From positions 3,100,001-3,164,000 of the forward strand of contig NZ_BKZW01000001.1 in assembly GCF_008974265.1 (NCBI RefSeq): 64,000 bases of DNA, in the 5' to 3' direction. The notes under the pieces are model-generated. The model ran no database searches, was not told the DNA's origin, and was given only the letters and a program-made list of their open reading frames with translations. Each line of letters starts with the position of its first letter. Positions within the stretch are counted from its first letter, which is position 1. The translations under genes and the position numbers were made by a program. The DNA comes from Dictyobacter vulcani. GTDB taxonomy: Bacteria > Chloroflexota > Ktedonobacteria > Ktedonobacterales > Ktedonobacteraceae. This document shows positions 28,142 through 37,997 of the stretch, piece by piece.

Positions 28142-29095
28142 ATGGTTGCCGAAACGACAAATCAAAAAGAACCAACGATAAGCTGGATGGATACTCCACC
28201 ACGTTCACCGCTCTTACGTCATTATAGTGCGAAAATGATCGCGGGTATGCCCTGGTTAGATAAGCTGTCTGCCCCGTTGCAGAAGTGGACGAACTCATTG
28301 TTTGGCAGTCCAAAGACGCCTGAATATCGCATCAAAGATTTTCTGGCAGGCGTTTGGTTTGGCCATCCTCTTCATCCTGTCCTGGTGACGATTCCTATTG
28401 GTGCCTGGACCTCGGCTATGGTTTTTGATCTGGCCTGGCTTGCCAATGAAGATGATGATGGTATGGCATGGAGCGCGGATATGATGATCTGGCTTGGCCT
28501 GGCTGGAGCCGCCGGCTCTGCGGCCACAGGAATAGCTAACTGGGTAGATACCGATGGTCAGGAACAACGGACTGGTATGTTGCATGCACTCCTCAATGGT
28601 AGCGTGACTGTTCTTAATCTATCATCTGCCTTGCTGCGCGCAACCGGACAACGGAAGACCGCTATTACTCTGGCCGGTACTGCTTATGCCCTGACTATCT
28701 ACTCTTCCTATATTGGTGGTGAACTGGCTTATTCAAATGCTATCGGCGTCAATCGTGTTATTCCCGAAGCTGGTTCTGATGAATATGTAGCTGTACTGGA
28801 TGAGAGCGAGCTAGTGCCCGGTAAGTTGACGCGTGTAGATGCCGCTGGTATGCCAGCAGTACTCCTGAAAGATGGCTCAACGATTCATGCAATCGCCGCT
28901 ACCTGTTCACATCTGGGCGGACCCTTAGATGAAGGAAGCTATGAGGACGGGGTAGTGTATTGTCCATGGCATAATTCTGGTTTCCGAATGTGTGATGGAA
29001 AGGTCGTTAATAGTCCTGCTGTCTACTCCCAACCAACTTTCGCAGTGCGGGTGCGCAATGGCAAAATTGAGTTGCGCCGCTTAGAACATGCCTGA
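28142..29095 (+). CDS. DUF2231 membrane domain fused to Rieske [2Fe-2S] domain
   Basis: 317 residues from ATG 28142 (AAGGA upstream). Residues ~55-205 are a four-helix DUF2231 domain starting WFGHPLHPVLVTIPIGAW. The C-terminal ~100 residues are a Rieske ferredoxin with cluster ligands in CSHLGGP and CPWHNSGF. It probably passes electrons at the cytoplasmic face of the membrane. Co-transcribed with the methyltransferase; a terminator follows. Confidence 0.88.
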   Translation: MVAETTNQKEPTISWMDTPPRSPLLRHYSAKMIAGMPWLDKLSAPLQKWTNSLFGSPKTPEYRIKDFLAGVWFGHPLHPVLVTIPIGAWTSAMVFDLAWLANEDDDGMAWSADMMIWLGLAGAAGSAATGIANWVDTDGQEQRTGMLHALLNGSVTVLNLSSALLRATGQRKTAITLAGTAYALTIYSSYIGGELAYSNAIGVNRVIPEAGSDEYVAVLDESELVPGKLTRVDAAGMPAVLLKDGSTIHAIAATCSHLGGPLDEGSYEDGVVYCPWHNSGFRMCDGKVVNSPAVYSQPTFAVRVRNGKIELRRLEHA

Positions 29096-29130
29096 TAAAG
29101 AATTCTCGTTGCACAGACTTTTTCGTCAAG

Positions 29131-29159
29131 TTGGGCCATAACGTTATGGCCCAATTTTT
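29131..29159 (+). terminator. Rho-independent terminator
   Basis: TTGGGCCATAACGTTATGGCCCAA followed by TTTTT, 36 nt after the Rieske gene stop. Confidence 0.9.
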
Positions 29160-29309
29160 ATTGAATAAGCAGTCAAATGAATAACGATAAATACAATATG
29201 TGAAATTGTATACATAGGAAAACTTCATGCTCTGTTATTTTAGTGTGATTTTTGATTTTAAATAGAATTACAGAGTTTTATTTGAGTCAAATGCCATTGT
29301 AATTATCGT

Positions 29310-29337
29310 TTGAAGAGTATATGCTAGTATCTATAAA
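29310..29337 (+). promoter_or_regulatory. Possible promoter of the sigma factor gene
   Basis: TTGAAG (29310-29315), 16-bp spacer, TATAAA (29332-29337), 49 bp upstream of the GTG start. Confidence 0.45.
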
Positions 29338-29386
29338 AGAATAACTGGCTAGATCATGAATCCATTCAGAAACGAAGAGGTTACCC

Positions 29387-30010
29387 GTGCAAACTCAAGA
29401 ATTTATAAAAAACACCTCTCAAGAGTTCTCTGATGCCGTGCTGGCCCAGATGATTCTCGATGGAGATGAACGTGCGTTTGAGCTCCTGGTACGTAGATAT
29501 CACACACCTCTCTTTAACTTTATTTGTCGCTTTCTGAGTGACTATGACCTGGCTTGCGATGTACTCCAGCAGGTCTTTTTGCGTTTTTACACCTCGCTAC
29601 CAAAATTGGCAACAGGTGAGCCATTTAAATCATGGCTTTTTCAAGTTGCGCGTAATTGTTGTGTAGATGAATTGCGACGACGGCATCGCTATGCGATTCA
29701 TTTTTCTCAACTAGAAATAGAAAATTGTGATGGCGAGGTTTCTGTTTTAAGTGATATTCCTGACCCTGGACCTTTACCAGAAGAGTTGATCGAACGTCAC
29801 GATTTGCAATTGCATCTCCACCAGGCCATAGAATCCTTGCCACCGAAATTCCGTTCCGTGGTCATTTTACGCTACGCCTCGCAGTTGAGTTTTTCTGAAA
29901 TTGGTAAAGTGTTATGTATGCCAGAGGCAACTGCCAAGACGTATTTTCATCGTGCCAAAGTCTTATTACGCAAGATTCTGATTGCTCAGGCTCAGACTAT
30001 TTCCATGTAG
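29387..30010 (+). CDS. ECF-type RNA polymerase sigma factor
   Basis: 207 residues, GTG start with AGAGG upstream. Region 2: YDLACDVLQQVFLRFYTSLP; region 4: LSFSEIGKVLCMPEATAKTY. No anti-sigma gene follows; a MITE-like repeat begins 127 bp downstream. Together with the methyltransferase and Rieske genes it lies between two inverted MITE-like copies. Confidence 0.9.
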   Translation: MQTQEFIKNTSQEFSDAVLAQMILDGDERAFELLVRRYHTPLFNFICRFLSDYDLACDVLQQVFLRFYTSLPKLATGEPFKSWLFQVARNCCVDELRRRHRYAIHFSQLEIENCDGEVSVLSDIPDPGPLPEELIERHDLQLHLHQAIESLPPKFRSVVILRYASQLSFSEIGKVLCMPEATAKTYFHRAKVLLRKILIAQAQTISM

Positions 30011-30136
30011 TGTTGATTCGACGCATGGATGGATCATACAGTCCAGACTTTTGTTTGTACCTCTGGCATGGATGCCTTACCCCATATTTCAGCAAACCCC
30101 AACTATCACCACCTCAACTATACATCCCAGGTACCG

Positions 30137-30315
30137 CTAGTACATTGTCAAACTTCGTGTGATGAGTTGTGCGCCCGCTACGCGGGCGGGATGCAAGCGA
30201 GCATGCCGGTGGCACACCCCCGATCCCCAGTCAAGGGGCTCGCCGCTTGATCATGCCCCGGCATGCTCGCTTGCATCCCCGCCTCCCCATCACATGATGT
30301 CTGACAGACTACTAG
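30137..30315. repeat. MITE-like repeat, copy B (171 bp, inverted)
   Basis: Unit at 30141-30311 flanked by CTAG on both sides (30137-30140 and 30312-30315). It is the reverse complement of copy A at 26994-27163 with only small differences. Imperfect terminal inverted repeats, no ORF. Confidence 0.85.
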
Positions 30316-30463
30316 TTAGAACGTATCTTTTTGTGCGACTTGAGAGTGTTATGTATAAAATAAATGAAGCGAACACCGTAGCCGTGCAGTATCAGAGATT
30401 GTATATAGTGTAGCGTATAGAAAGATACACACCATGTTTTTGGAAAAAGTAGGGGGAATTTAG

Positions 30464-31147
30464 ATGACCAGACATCAACCTGTAAAGGGTATTATCCTGG
30501 ATGTGGATGGCACCCTGATTGATAGCAATAAAGCGCATACGCATGCCTGGGTCGAGGCAATGAAAGAAAATGGCTATGACGTACCTTTTGAAAAAGTTGG
30601 TCCCTTAATTGGCATGGGTGGGGATAAGGTACTGCCCGAAGTATTACACCTCTCAAAGGATAGTCCCGAGGGCAAGAAGATTGGCGAGAGTCGGAAAAAA
30701 ATATTTAAAGAAAAATATTTTTCTACCGTCAAAGCTTTTCCCGGTACAGCTGAGCTACTCCACCATATGCATGACAAAGGTTTGAGATTAGCTATCGCTA
30801 CCTCAGCCGAGCCGGATGAATTACATGAAATGCTGAAGATTATCGAGCCGCATATTGACCAGCTTTTTGAGCAAGAGGCAACCTCAAAAGATGCCAACCA
30901 ATCCAAACCCGATCCAGATATCATCCATGCAACGATTAAGCGCATTGGACTGGACCCCCATGAACTGCTCATGATAGGCGATACGGCCTATGATATTGAA
31001 GCCGCCTCTAAGGCCTCACTATCCACGATTGCCTTTCGCTCTGGCGGATGGAGCGATAAGGATCTGGCAGGGGCCCTGGCCATTTATGATGGTCCTGAGG
31101 ATCTTCTGAAACAGTATGATCAATCTCCATTGAGCCAGGGAATATAA
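30464..31147 (+). CDS. HAD-superfamily hydrolase (phosphatase/phosphoglucomutase-like)
   Basis: 227 residues; GTAGGGGGAATTTAG before ATG. HAD motif I ILDVDGTLIDSN, motif II ATSAE, Lys in SKPDPDIIHATI, motif III MIGDTAYDIEAA. The helical cap between motifs I and II (GPLIGMGGDKVLP) fits the beta-phosphoglucomutase/phosphoglycolate phosphatase subclass. Substrate uncertain. Confidence 0.88.
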   Translation: MTRHQPVKGIILDVDGTLIDSNKAHTHAWVEAMKENGYDVPFEKVGPLIGMGGDKVLPEVLHLSKDSPEGKKIGESRKKIFKEKYFSTVKAFPGTAELLHHMHDKGLRLAIATSAEPDELHEMLKIIEPHIDQLFEQEATSKDANQSKPDPDIIHATIKRIGLDPHELLMIGDTAYDIEAASKASLSTIAFRSGGWSDKDLAGALAIYDGPEDLLKQYDQSPLSQGI

Positions 31148-31149
31148 CA

Positions 31150-31190
31150 AGAAAAGAGGATGGGACAATTGCTCTCATCCTCTTTTCTTT
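31150..31190. terminator. Bidirectional terminator
   Basis: AGAAAAGAGGATG pairs with CATCCTCTTTTCT, with T-run after; lies between the convergent HAD and YtxH-like genes. Confidence 0.85.
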
Positions 31191-31227
31191 TCTGGCTAGC
31201 TGTAACCTGCACTGTTAAGTACGGCTA

Positions 31228-32148
31228 CTAGATGCCAAAGTAAGTGCGATATTTATTCCATTGCTCCACAAGCCGTGCACGAACTTCTGAGCCAGTGAAT
31301 GGAGTATAGAGTAAAGCTGCGACGACTCCAGCAAACAGACCAATGCGGAACAGTGTTTTTGCCCGCTGGCGTTTGTGCTGATAGTGCTCGTACTGATCCT
31401 GAACAGATCCAGTCAAGTCTTTAGCGTTCGAAGCAACTTTTTTCAACTGCTTATTAGCTTTCTTCGAACTTTTACTCAGAGCTTCCTGGGCTGCATCCAG
31501 ACCTGGAACCACACTTCCCTGAATATTATCCTGGAAGTGTGACAGATTTTTCTGAGCTTTTTTCAGGTTTTTCTGAGCCTTCTTGCTGTTCTTGTCAAAA
31601 ACGTCCTGGGCCAACTGTGAACCGCTCTGCAAAGCATCCTGCGCAAATGAGGCACCATTGGAAATAACCTTCTGTGTTTTTCCTGTACCTGTAGCAATCT
31701 GATCCTTCGCATTAGACTGGAAGAAGTTGAAATTTTTCTGAGCTTTCTTCAGATTCTTGGCGTTTTTCTTCTGGTTCTGTTGGAGTAGCACACTGGCAGC
31801 ACCAGCACCTGCAAGCAACGCGCCCTGTGTTTTGGAAACACCGGTTTTGACATTGCCATAAGTTGACTGAGCAGCATCTTTAGTCACACCATAGGTTGAT
31901 TGTGCAACGTCTTTGGTATTTGATAATGCCGATTTGGTCACACCATAGGTTGACTGTGCCGCGTCTTTAGTGTTTGATAATGCTGATTGCGCGACGTCTT
32001 TTGTTGCCTCATATGCTGATTGGGCAGCATCCTTGAGGTTTGCATATGATGCCTTCGATGCATCCTGCGCTTGCTCTAATTTTGCTTGAGCCTGTTCGGC
32101 TTTCGTCTGTGATGGATTTGATGTCAGGCGATCTAATAACCTGGCCAT
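31228..32148 (-). CDS. LEA-like repeat protein with YtxH-type C-terminal membrane helix
   Basis: 306 residues. The N-half consists of repeated ~11-residue units such as TKDAAQSTYGV and TKDVAQSALSN, typical of amphipathic LEA/apolipoprotein-like helices. The middle repeats KKAQKNLKKAQKN blocks. A hydrophobic helix FRIGLFAGVVAALLYTPFTG near the C-terminus and following GSEVRARL resemble YtxH stress proteins. Probably a membrane-anchored desiccation or envelope stress protein. The repeated DNA could cause length variation. Confidence 0.7.
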   Translation of the reverse strand: MARLLDRLTSNPSQTKAEQAQAKLEQAQDASKASYANLKDAAQSAYEATKDVAQSALSNTKDAAQSTYGVTKSALSNTKDVAQSTYGVTKDAAQSTYGNVKTGVSKTQGALLAGAGAASVLLQQNQKKNAKNLKKAQKNFNFFQSNAKDQIATGTGKTQKVISNGASFAQDALQSGSQLAQDVFDKNSKKAQKNLKKAQKNLSHFQDNIQGSVVPGLDAAQEALSKSSKKANKQLKKVASNAKDLTGSVQDQYEHYQHKRQRAKTLFRIGLFAGVVAALLYTPFTGSEVRARLVEQWNKYRTYFGI

Positions 32149-32380
32149 ACGCCCTCCTTTCGCTTGCCAAATTGTTTATAACAAGTTTTTATGTATTTGT
32201 AAGTCGTACTGTGTACTATACACACGCTTCAGCTACGCATGTAGTTTCATTTAGTATACATGTACCCATTGAAGGATAGATGGTCCTAAAAATAGCGTCT
32301 GATAGGTTGTTGTGTTATGCTTTTGGGTAGTGGAAAAACAGCATAATTCACTATGTCCCTGTTCTACGGGAGGTTCTATT

Positions 32381-33493
32381 TTGAGACGCCAGCTCTTTTC
32401 TTGTATACTTTTGATCTGTATTTTGTCTGCCTGTTCGGGCCTACCAACTGGTCAGCAACCTGCTACCCCGCAGGCCACGACGGTCCAGAAGGCTCCACAT
32501 GCCACGCCAACCCATAAAGGTCCTAAGACGCTACGTGATCTTGCGGACGCACGCCATATTCATATCGGGGCCGCTGTCAACCTGGACGCGTTGCAACATG
32601 ATCATGATTATTCGCGTGTTCTGAGTGATGAATTTAATGCGGTTACGCCTGAAACCGCGATGAAATTTGATGCTTTGCAGCCGCAGCCTGGTGATTATAC
32701 TTTCCAGCAAGCGGATGCTTTTGTCAATTATGCCCATCAACATGGGATGGTGCCCCGTGGACATACATTAGTCTGGTATAGCGCGCTCCCACCATGGTTG
32801 CAGAATGGCAGCTATTCGCGCGATCAATTGATGTATATCCTTAAAGATTATATTACCAAAGTAGTAACCCATTATAAGGGTCAGATAAATGTCTGGGATG
32901 TCGTGAATGAGGCTGTTGACGATGATACTGGACAGCTCAGCGACTCTATCTGGTTACGTGGTATTGGCCCTGATTATATCGATATGGCATTTCGTTGGGC
33001 GCATGAGGCCAATCCTCAGGCGCAACTTTTCTACAACGATTATGGCACCGAGTGGTCCAGCAAAAAATTTGATGGCGTATACAGTTTGCTGCAAGGACTG
33101 ATCCAGCGTGGAGTGCCCATCAATGGTGTTGGTATGCAGATGCATATGCACACGCAGTTTTATCCAGACAATGCTACAGTTTTGCAGAATATGCAACGCT
33201 TTGCAGATCTGGGCTTAAAAATAGATATTACAGAAATGGATGTGTTGACCAGCGAGACTAAGGTTGATATGCCTACCACGCTGAAGATCCAGGCTGATAT
33301 TTATGGTACTGTGGTCAAAGATTGTTTGCAGATCAAAGTCTGTCAATCGATTGTATTCTGGGGTTTCACCGATCGCTATACCTGGGTGCACTCGGACCTG
33401 CATCGAGATAGTGATCAGCCGCTGATTTTTGACAAAGATTATCGGCACAAGCCTGCTTATGATGCGATTGTGCAGGCGCTTAAAACTCCCTGA
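32381..33493 (+). CDS. Endo-1,4-beta-xylanase, GH10, lipoprotein
   Basis: About 370 residues. TTG start at 32381 preceded by GGGAGG with 7-nt spacing. Signal peptide LFSCILLICILSACSG ends in a lipobox (LSAC), so the enzyme is probably lipid-anchored outside. A Thr/Pro/Ala-rich linker follows. GH10 residues: acid/base Glu in NVWDVVNEAVDD and nucleophile Glu in IDITEMDVLT; also NAVTPETAMKFDALQP. It cleaves xylan backbone. Single gene. Confidence 0.92.
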   Translation: MRRQLFSCILLICILSACSGLPTGQQPATPQATTVQKAPHATPTHKGPKTLRDLADARHIHIGAAVNLDALQHDHDYSRVLSDEFNAVTPETAMKFDALQPQPGDYTFQQADAFVNYAHQHGMVPRGHTLVWYSALPPWLQNGSYSRDQLMYILKDYITKVVTHYKGQINVWDVVNEAVDDDTGQLSDSIWLRGIGPDYIDMAFRWAHEANPQAQLFYNDYGTEWSSKKFDGVYSLLQGLIQRGVPINGVGMQMHMHTQFYPDNATVLQNMQRFADLGLKIDITEMDVLTSETKVDMPTTLKIQADIYGTVVKDCLQIKVCQSIVFWGFTDRYTWVHSDLHRDSDQPLIFDKDYRHKPAYDAIVQALKTP

Positions 33494-33515
33494 AGTGTTG
33501 TCGGTTGAGCATAAA

Positions 33516-33554
33516 AAAAACTGCCAGGCGATATCAATTTACCTGGCAGTTTTT
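33516..33554. terminator. Bidirectional terminator
   Basis: AAAAACTGCCAGG / CCTGGCAGTTTTT between the convergent xylanase and ackA genes. Confidence 0.9.
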
Positions 33555-33569
33555 CTTGTCATTTGATAG

Positions 33570-34778
33570 CTATTGCATGAGCTGCCAGCATTGGCGAGCA
33601 ATCTCCCAGTCTTCCTGTGCTTTGACAATCAGGACCCGTACAGCCGAGTCAGGTGTAGAGATCTCTTGATCTGCTGGAGAGGCTGCATTTTTTTGCTGGT
33701 CTAGTTTGAGGTTGAGAAAGCCGAAATTCTCGCATGTTCTGGCTCGAATAAGCTCATCATGCTCACCGATTCCTCCGGTGAAGGTAAGTACATCAATGCC
33801 CCCCAGGATAGCGATCATGCTTCCAATGGTGGCGCGCAATCGATGTATAAACACATCCAGAGCAAGTGCCGCGCGTTTATTACCATCGTCAATACCTTTA
33901 TGGATCGCTCGCACATCGCTAGAAATACCAGAGATACCTTTGAAACCAGATTCTTTATTTAAAACCTGATCCAGTTTCTGTGCATCGTAGCCTTTTTCAC
34001 GTTCCAGATAAATCAGGATGCTTGGATCAACTGATCCGGAGCGTGTCCCCATCATTAAACCTTCCAGAGGCGTAAATCCCATACTGGTATCAATACTGTG
34101 TCCATTTTGGATGGCGGTCACCGAGCAACCATTGCCAAGATGACAGATGACCATTTTTAACGCTTTCAGGTCTTTATGCACGATGTGTGCACTTATACGG
34201 GATGCATACTGATAGCTGGTACCGTGAAAACCATAGCGCTGGATATCCTGTTCATACCATTCATATGGTCCTGGATACACTTTTGCTTCGAGGGGCATCT
34301 GACTATGAAAGGAGGTATCAAATACAGCTACCTGTGGAACATCACTCTTGAGGCTTTCAATTGCTTCAATCCCTTTGAGATCGGCTGGATTATGGAGTGG
34401 TGCAAATATACTGAGCTTTTGGATCGCATCTTTCACATGTTGATCAACACGGACAGCTTTGACGAATTCCTTTCCTCCATGGACAACGCGGTGTCCCACC
34501 ACATCGATCTCTGAAAGATCCTTGATGACTTTGGTTTTTCCGGACCATAGGGTTTCCAGTAACTGCTGAATAATCTTTTCCCGCTCGTCCGTTGAGAGTT
34601 GCTGACTTATACTTTGCCCATTGGCCTTTATTTCTAGATCTGTCTGGCCTTGTTGTTTGGTCCAATCTGCGTTGGCCTCCCACAGAGGATCAGGGGGAGT
34701 ATCCTGTAGTGGACCCGTTACTTCATACAAACTACTTTTATGGCTACTCGATCCCGCATTAAAAACCAATATCTTCAT
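33570..34778 (-). CDS. ackA: Acetate kinase
   Basis: 402 residues from ATG 34778. Starts MKILVFNAGSSSHKSSLYEV (Asn-Ala-Gly-Ser-Ser phosphate motif) and has FHGTSYQYAS, HLGNGCSVTAI and FTGGIGEHDELIRA, all ASKHA acetate kinase signatures. It interconverts acetate and acetyl phosphate with ATP. No phosphotransacetylase gene is adjacent. AGAGG is 11 nt upstream of the chosen start; an upstream open extension lacks family similarity. Confidence 0.93.
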   Translation of the reverse strand: MKILVFNAGSSSHKSSLYEVTGPLQDTPPDPLWEANADWTKQQGQTDLEIKANGQSISQQLSTDEREKIIQQLLETLWSGKTKVIKDLSEIDVVGHRVVHGGKEFVKAVRVDQHVKDAIQKLSIFAPLHNPADLKGIEAIESLKSDVPQVAVFDTSFHSQMPLEAKVYPGPYEWYEQDIQRYGFHGTSYQYASRISAHIVHKDLKALKMVICHLGNGCSVTAIQNGHSIDTSMGFTPLEGLMMGTRSGSVDPSILIYLEREKGYDAQKLDQVLNKESGFKGISGISSDVRAIHKGIDDGNKRAALALDVFIHRLRATIGSMIAILGGIDVLTFTGGIGEHDELIRARTCENFGFLNLKLDQQKNAASPADQEISTPDSAVRVLIVKAQEDWEIARQCWQLMQ

Positions 34779-34888
34779 AGTATAAATATCCTCTTCCAGA
34801 TGGAAGCTAAACAACAACATTCAGTCATCTATAACACGCTTTTTTTGCTGGTCACGATGACAAAACCAGTTTATATGCTATGAAAAAG

Positions 34889-34926
34889 CAATCGTGTAAA
34901 CTGCTCACTTGCAGCTCACACGATTG
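34889..34926. repeat. CAATCGTG hairpin repeat, copy 3 (short)
   Basis: 38 bp: CAATCGTG, a shortened core (ctgctcacttgcagctca), CACGATTG. Lies between ackA and the end of recG and can act as a terminator-like stem. Confidence 0.65.
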
Positions 34927-34953
34927 CTTTTCAAGTGCAAGTGGATATGTTTA

Positions 34954-37723
34954 TTAATGGGCCATAAAATTTTGCCAGAAGAGATACATGCGTTCCCGCA
35001 AGGGAGCATGTTCTGCTTTACGCAGGTATGGATCGCTACTCCAGAGTTGTTCGGCCAGAGTGCGCGTTTGCTCGATGAGAACGGTATCTCCAAAGTCAGC
35101 GATACGAAGTTCAGGCATACCGCTCTGGCGTACACCCACAAAGTCTCCTGGTCCACGCAAGCGCAGATCTTCTTCTGAGAGTTTGAAGCCATCATCGGTA
35201 TCCTGAAAGACCCCCAGGCGTTCCTGAGCCTGGATGCTGGCTTCGGCACTTAATACATAACAATAGGATTGATGTTTGCCGCGACCAACGCGCCCGCGGA
35301 ACTGGTGGAGCTGCGAGAGTCCAAAACGGTCAGCATCCTCAATGACCATCACGGTTGCGTTCGGAATATCAATACCGACCTCGATTACAGATGTTGCCAC
35401 GAGAATGTCTAACTCATGGTCCCTGAAGCGATGCATGATTTGATCTTTTTCCGCTGGTTTCATCGCTCCATGTAAAAGACCCACACGCAAGTCAGGAAAC
35501 ACATCGCGCTGTAAGCGCTCATATTCGCTGGTGGCTGCCTTGGCAGTTAAAGTCTCTGACTCTTCGATCAATGGGCAAATAATAAACGCCTGACGCCCTT
35601 CTGAAACCTGTTGTGCGATCTCGGTATATGCCTCGCTGCTACGTGCGCCGGTACGCCAGCGTGTAATAATTTTCTGCCGTCCTGGTGGTAACTGATCGAT
35701 GACCGAGACGTCCAGATCGCCATATAGTGTCAGGGCTAGCGTTCTGGGGATGGGAGTAGCTGTCATGACCAGCATATGTGGATGCAGGCCTTTCTGGCGT
35801 AAGGCATCGCGCTGTTCAACACCAAAGCGATGTTGCTCATCCACAATGACCAACCCCAGACTTTGGAAAAGCACATCATCCTGAATTAAGGCGTGGGTAC
35901 CAATGGCAACCGCGGCCTGTCCTGATGCCAAGGCCTGGCGGGCCGCGTTACGCTCACGTTGTCGCTGGCTTCCTGTCAGAAGCACGGTTTGGATACCAAA
36001 GGGCTCTAACATGAGGCTGATACTGCGTGCATGTTGTTCCGCTAACAATTCAGTGGGAGCCATGATTGCTCCCTGGTAACCATTCAGTGTTGCTAGAAGG
36101 AGCGCAGAGGCTGCTACTGCTGTTTTACCGGCACCCACATCACCTTGCAACAAACGGCACATGGGCTTGCGTTTACCCAGGTCTCCAAAAATCTCTGTAA
36201 TGACACGACGCTGAGCAGGCGTAAATGAGAACGGTAGTGTTGACTCAAAAGGCTTATCAGTTGCAATTACCGACCAGAGGGTTGAACCCAGCAACTGTGT
36301 ATCAGGCTGAGAAACTTTTTTTGCTATTTTTGATGTACTGGAAAGTTCCTGATCAGGCTCGGCAAAAATGCGATGATCGTAACGCGTAAAAGAACTACCA
36401 TCTTTGGCTTCATGCTGCCAGCGGGCTCGTTTTTCTTGCATCCCTAGCTGGAGCACAAATAATTCATCAAAAGCCAGCCGGCGATGTGCGAGCGAGCGCA
36501 TTTCTTCATTATCTGGATAATGAATCTGCTCAATGGCCCGCGAAAGCATCATCAGGCGCCCATCCTCGCGAATTGATGTTGGTAGATGATCTGGAATCAT
36601 TTTTGCATAGCGATCGACCGCGTACTTGGTGAAACGCCGCAACGCCTTGGCATTTAAGCCCTCAGTTAAGGGAAATTGGTACCATGCGTCCAGTGTTGAG
36701 TAGATCTCCCTGTTCAGGTAACTCATGACTGCGAACTGAAAACTCGACCTTGTTGCCGAAACGCTGTTTGATGCCGGTGACCACCAGATAATCACCTTTG
36801 GCGGCCAGCAACTGTTTCTGTAAGTATGGCTGGTTGAACCAGGAAACGTATAGCTTTCCGCTTTCATCAGAGATAGTGGCGATGGTACGGGTACGTCCAT
36901 TGCCGGTACGTTTCAGTTCAACGTCCCAGATCAGCCCCATTGTAGTGGTGAGCTCGCCGAATGGGACATTGGCAATCTTTTCTAGCTGACTATAATCACG
37001 ATGCTCACGCGGAAAATAGAAGAGGAGATCCCGTACAGTGCGAATACCCAGCGTCTGCATGCGGGTGGCCACGGTGGGGCCTACACCTGGAATTGCCGTG
37101 ATATCAGCACTGAGCAGTGTTAACGAGGTATGACCTTGTGACATACCAGCTTCCAGGCGAATAGGATTGGGAATATCCTGGATACTTTCTTTGGTTCCGG
37201 CTGTTCTGGTCCCTTCTGATACGGGCGTTGTGCCAGATGTAACCACATTTTTTACTGTAAGGGATCTGGAAGTGGTCTTACCTGTACTCTTCTCAACATC
37301 TGCAGAAACCTTGCGTGGCTTTGGTCTTTCTTTTGTTGCCAGCGTGTTGGCTTTGGGAGGCATCTGTTGTTTGGCAGATTGATACTCTTTTTCTGGTGCA
37401 GCCAGGGTGTTAGTTGAGGTGCCAGGTTTAGCCGTTTCCAGTTCGCTGAGAATAGCCAGGGCCGCACGTAGACTGGCAGCCCGTTGAATAGGATCTTGTT
37501 CGTGATAGCCACTGAGGTGTTGTGCGAAACGATGAACGGGACCACTATCCTGGCCAGTTGTCTGGCAGAGAGCGCTGGCATCCGCGTGCCAGCGAGCTGT
37601 AAATGCTTCGACACCACCAGGTTTGATGGCTTGATCCTGATGATGCGTGCGCTGCTCGTGTTGCAGGACCTTGCGTGCACGCTCTACATAAGTTGTCAGT
37701 GTTGCTGTATTACGATTTGACAT
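34954..37723 (-). pseudogene. recG: ATP-dependent DNA helicase RecG, frameshifted
   Basis: Two overlapping frames make one RecG. The N-terminal frame (37723 down to 36662) has a ~170-residue extension, then the wedge-domain start IPGVGPTVATRMQTLG and FYFPREHRDYS, and stops right after GRMVPISLN. The second frame continues with PLTEGLNAKALRRFTKYAV and carries the helicase motifs LLQGDVGAGKTAVAA, VDEQHRFGVEQRD, TATPIPRTLALTLYG and FRGRVGRGKH. The junction near 36670 looks like loss of 2 nt (or a +1 shift) before CCC TTA. RecG remodels stalled forks and Holliday junctions. Could be a sequencing error. Confidence 0.85.
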
Positions 37724-37757
37724 AGATAGTTTATTACTCTGTCTTGTAGCGATTACT

Positions 37758-37794
37758 ATTCAGCGTCCATACGTTTAATATTCAGCGTCCATAA
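37758..37794. repeat. Direct repeat TATTCAGCGTCCATA x2
   Basis: Two identical 15-bp copies with a 22-bp period, two helical turns apart, just upstream of recG. Possible regulator-binding sites. Confidence 0.5.
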
Positions 37795-37997
37795 TAGAAG
37801 GTAATTGGAACGGGTGTCAAGTACTAGAGATATTCTTTGAAATGATCTGTCTGGCAGTACCATCCAATAACTTTTATATACGCATTTCTCCCTGATTCCT
37901 CACAAATTCTATACGTCTAGATGAATATATTGTCACTGTACTTCTACGTTAAGAGATGTTAGAGTTGTTTCTATAAGGTGGTTGAAGAGGAGGGGGC

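Noticed and set aside
26990..30315. Composite transposon formed by the two inverted repeats
   Set aside because: Each repeat has its own CTAG duplication and no transposase lies inside, so they are independent insertions.
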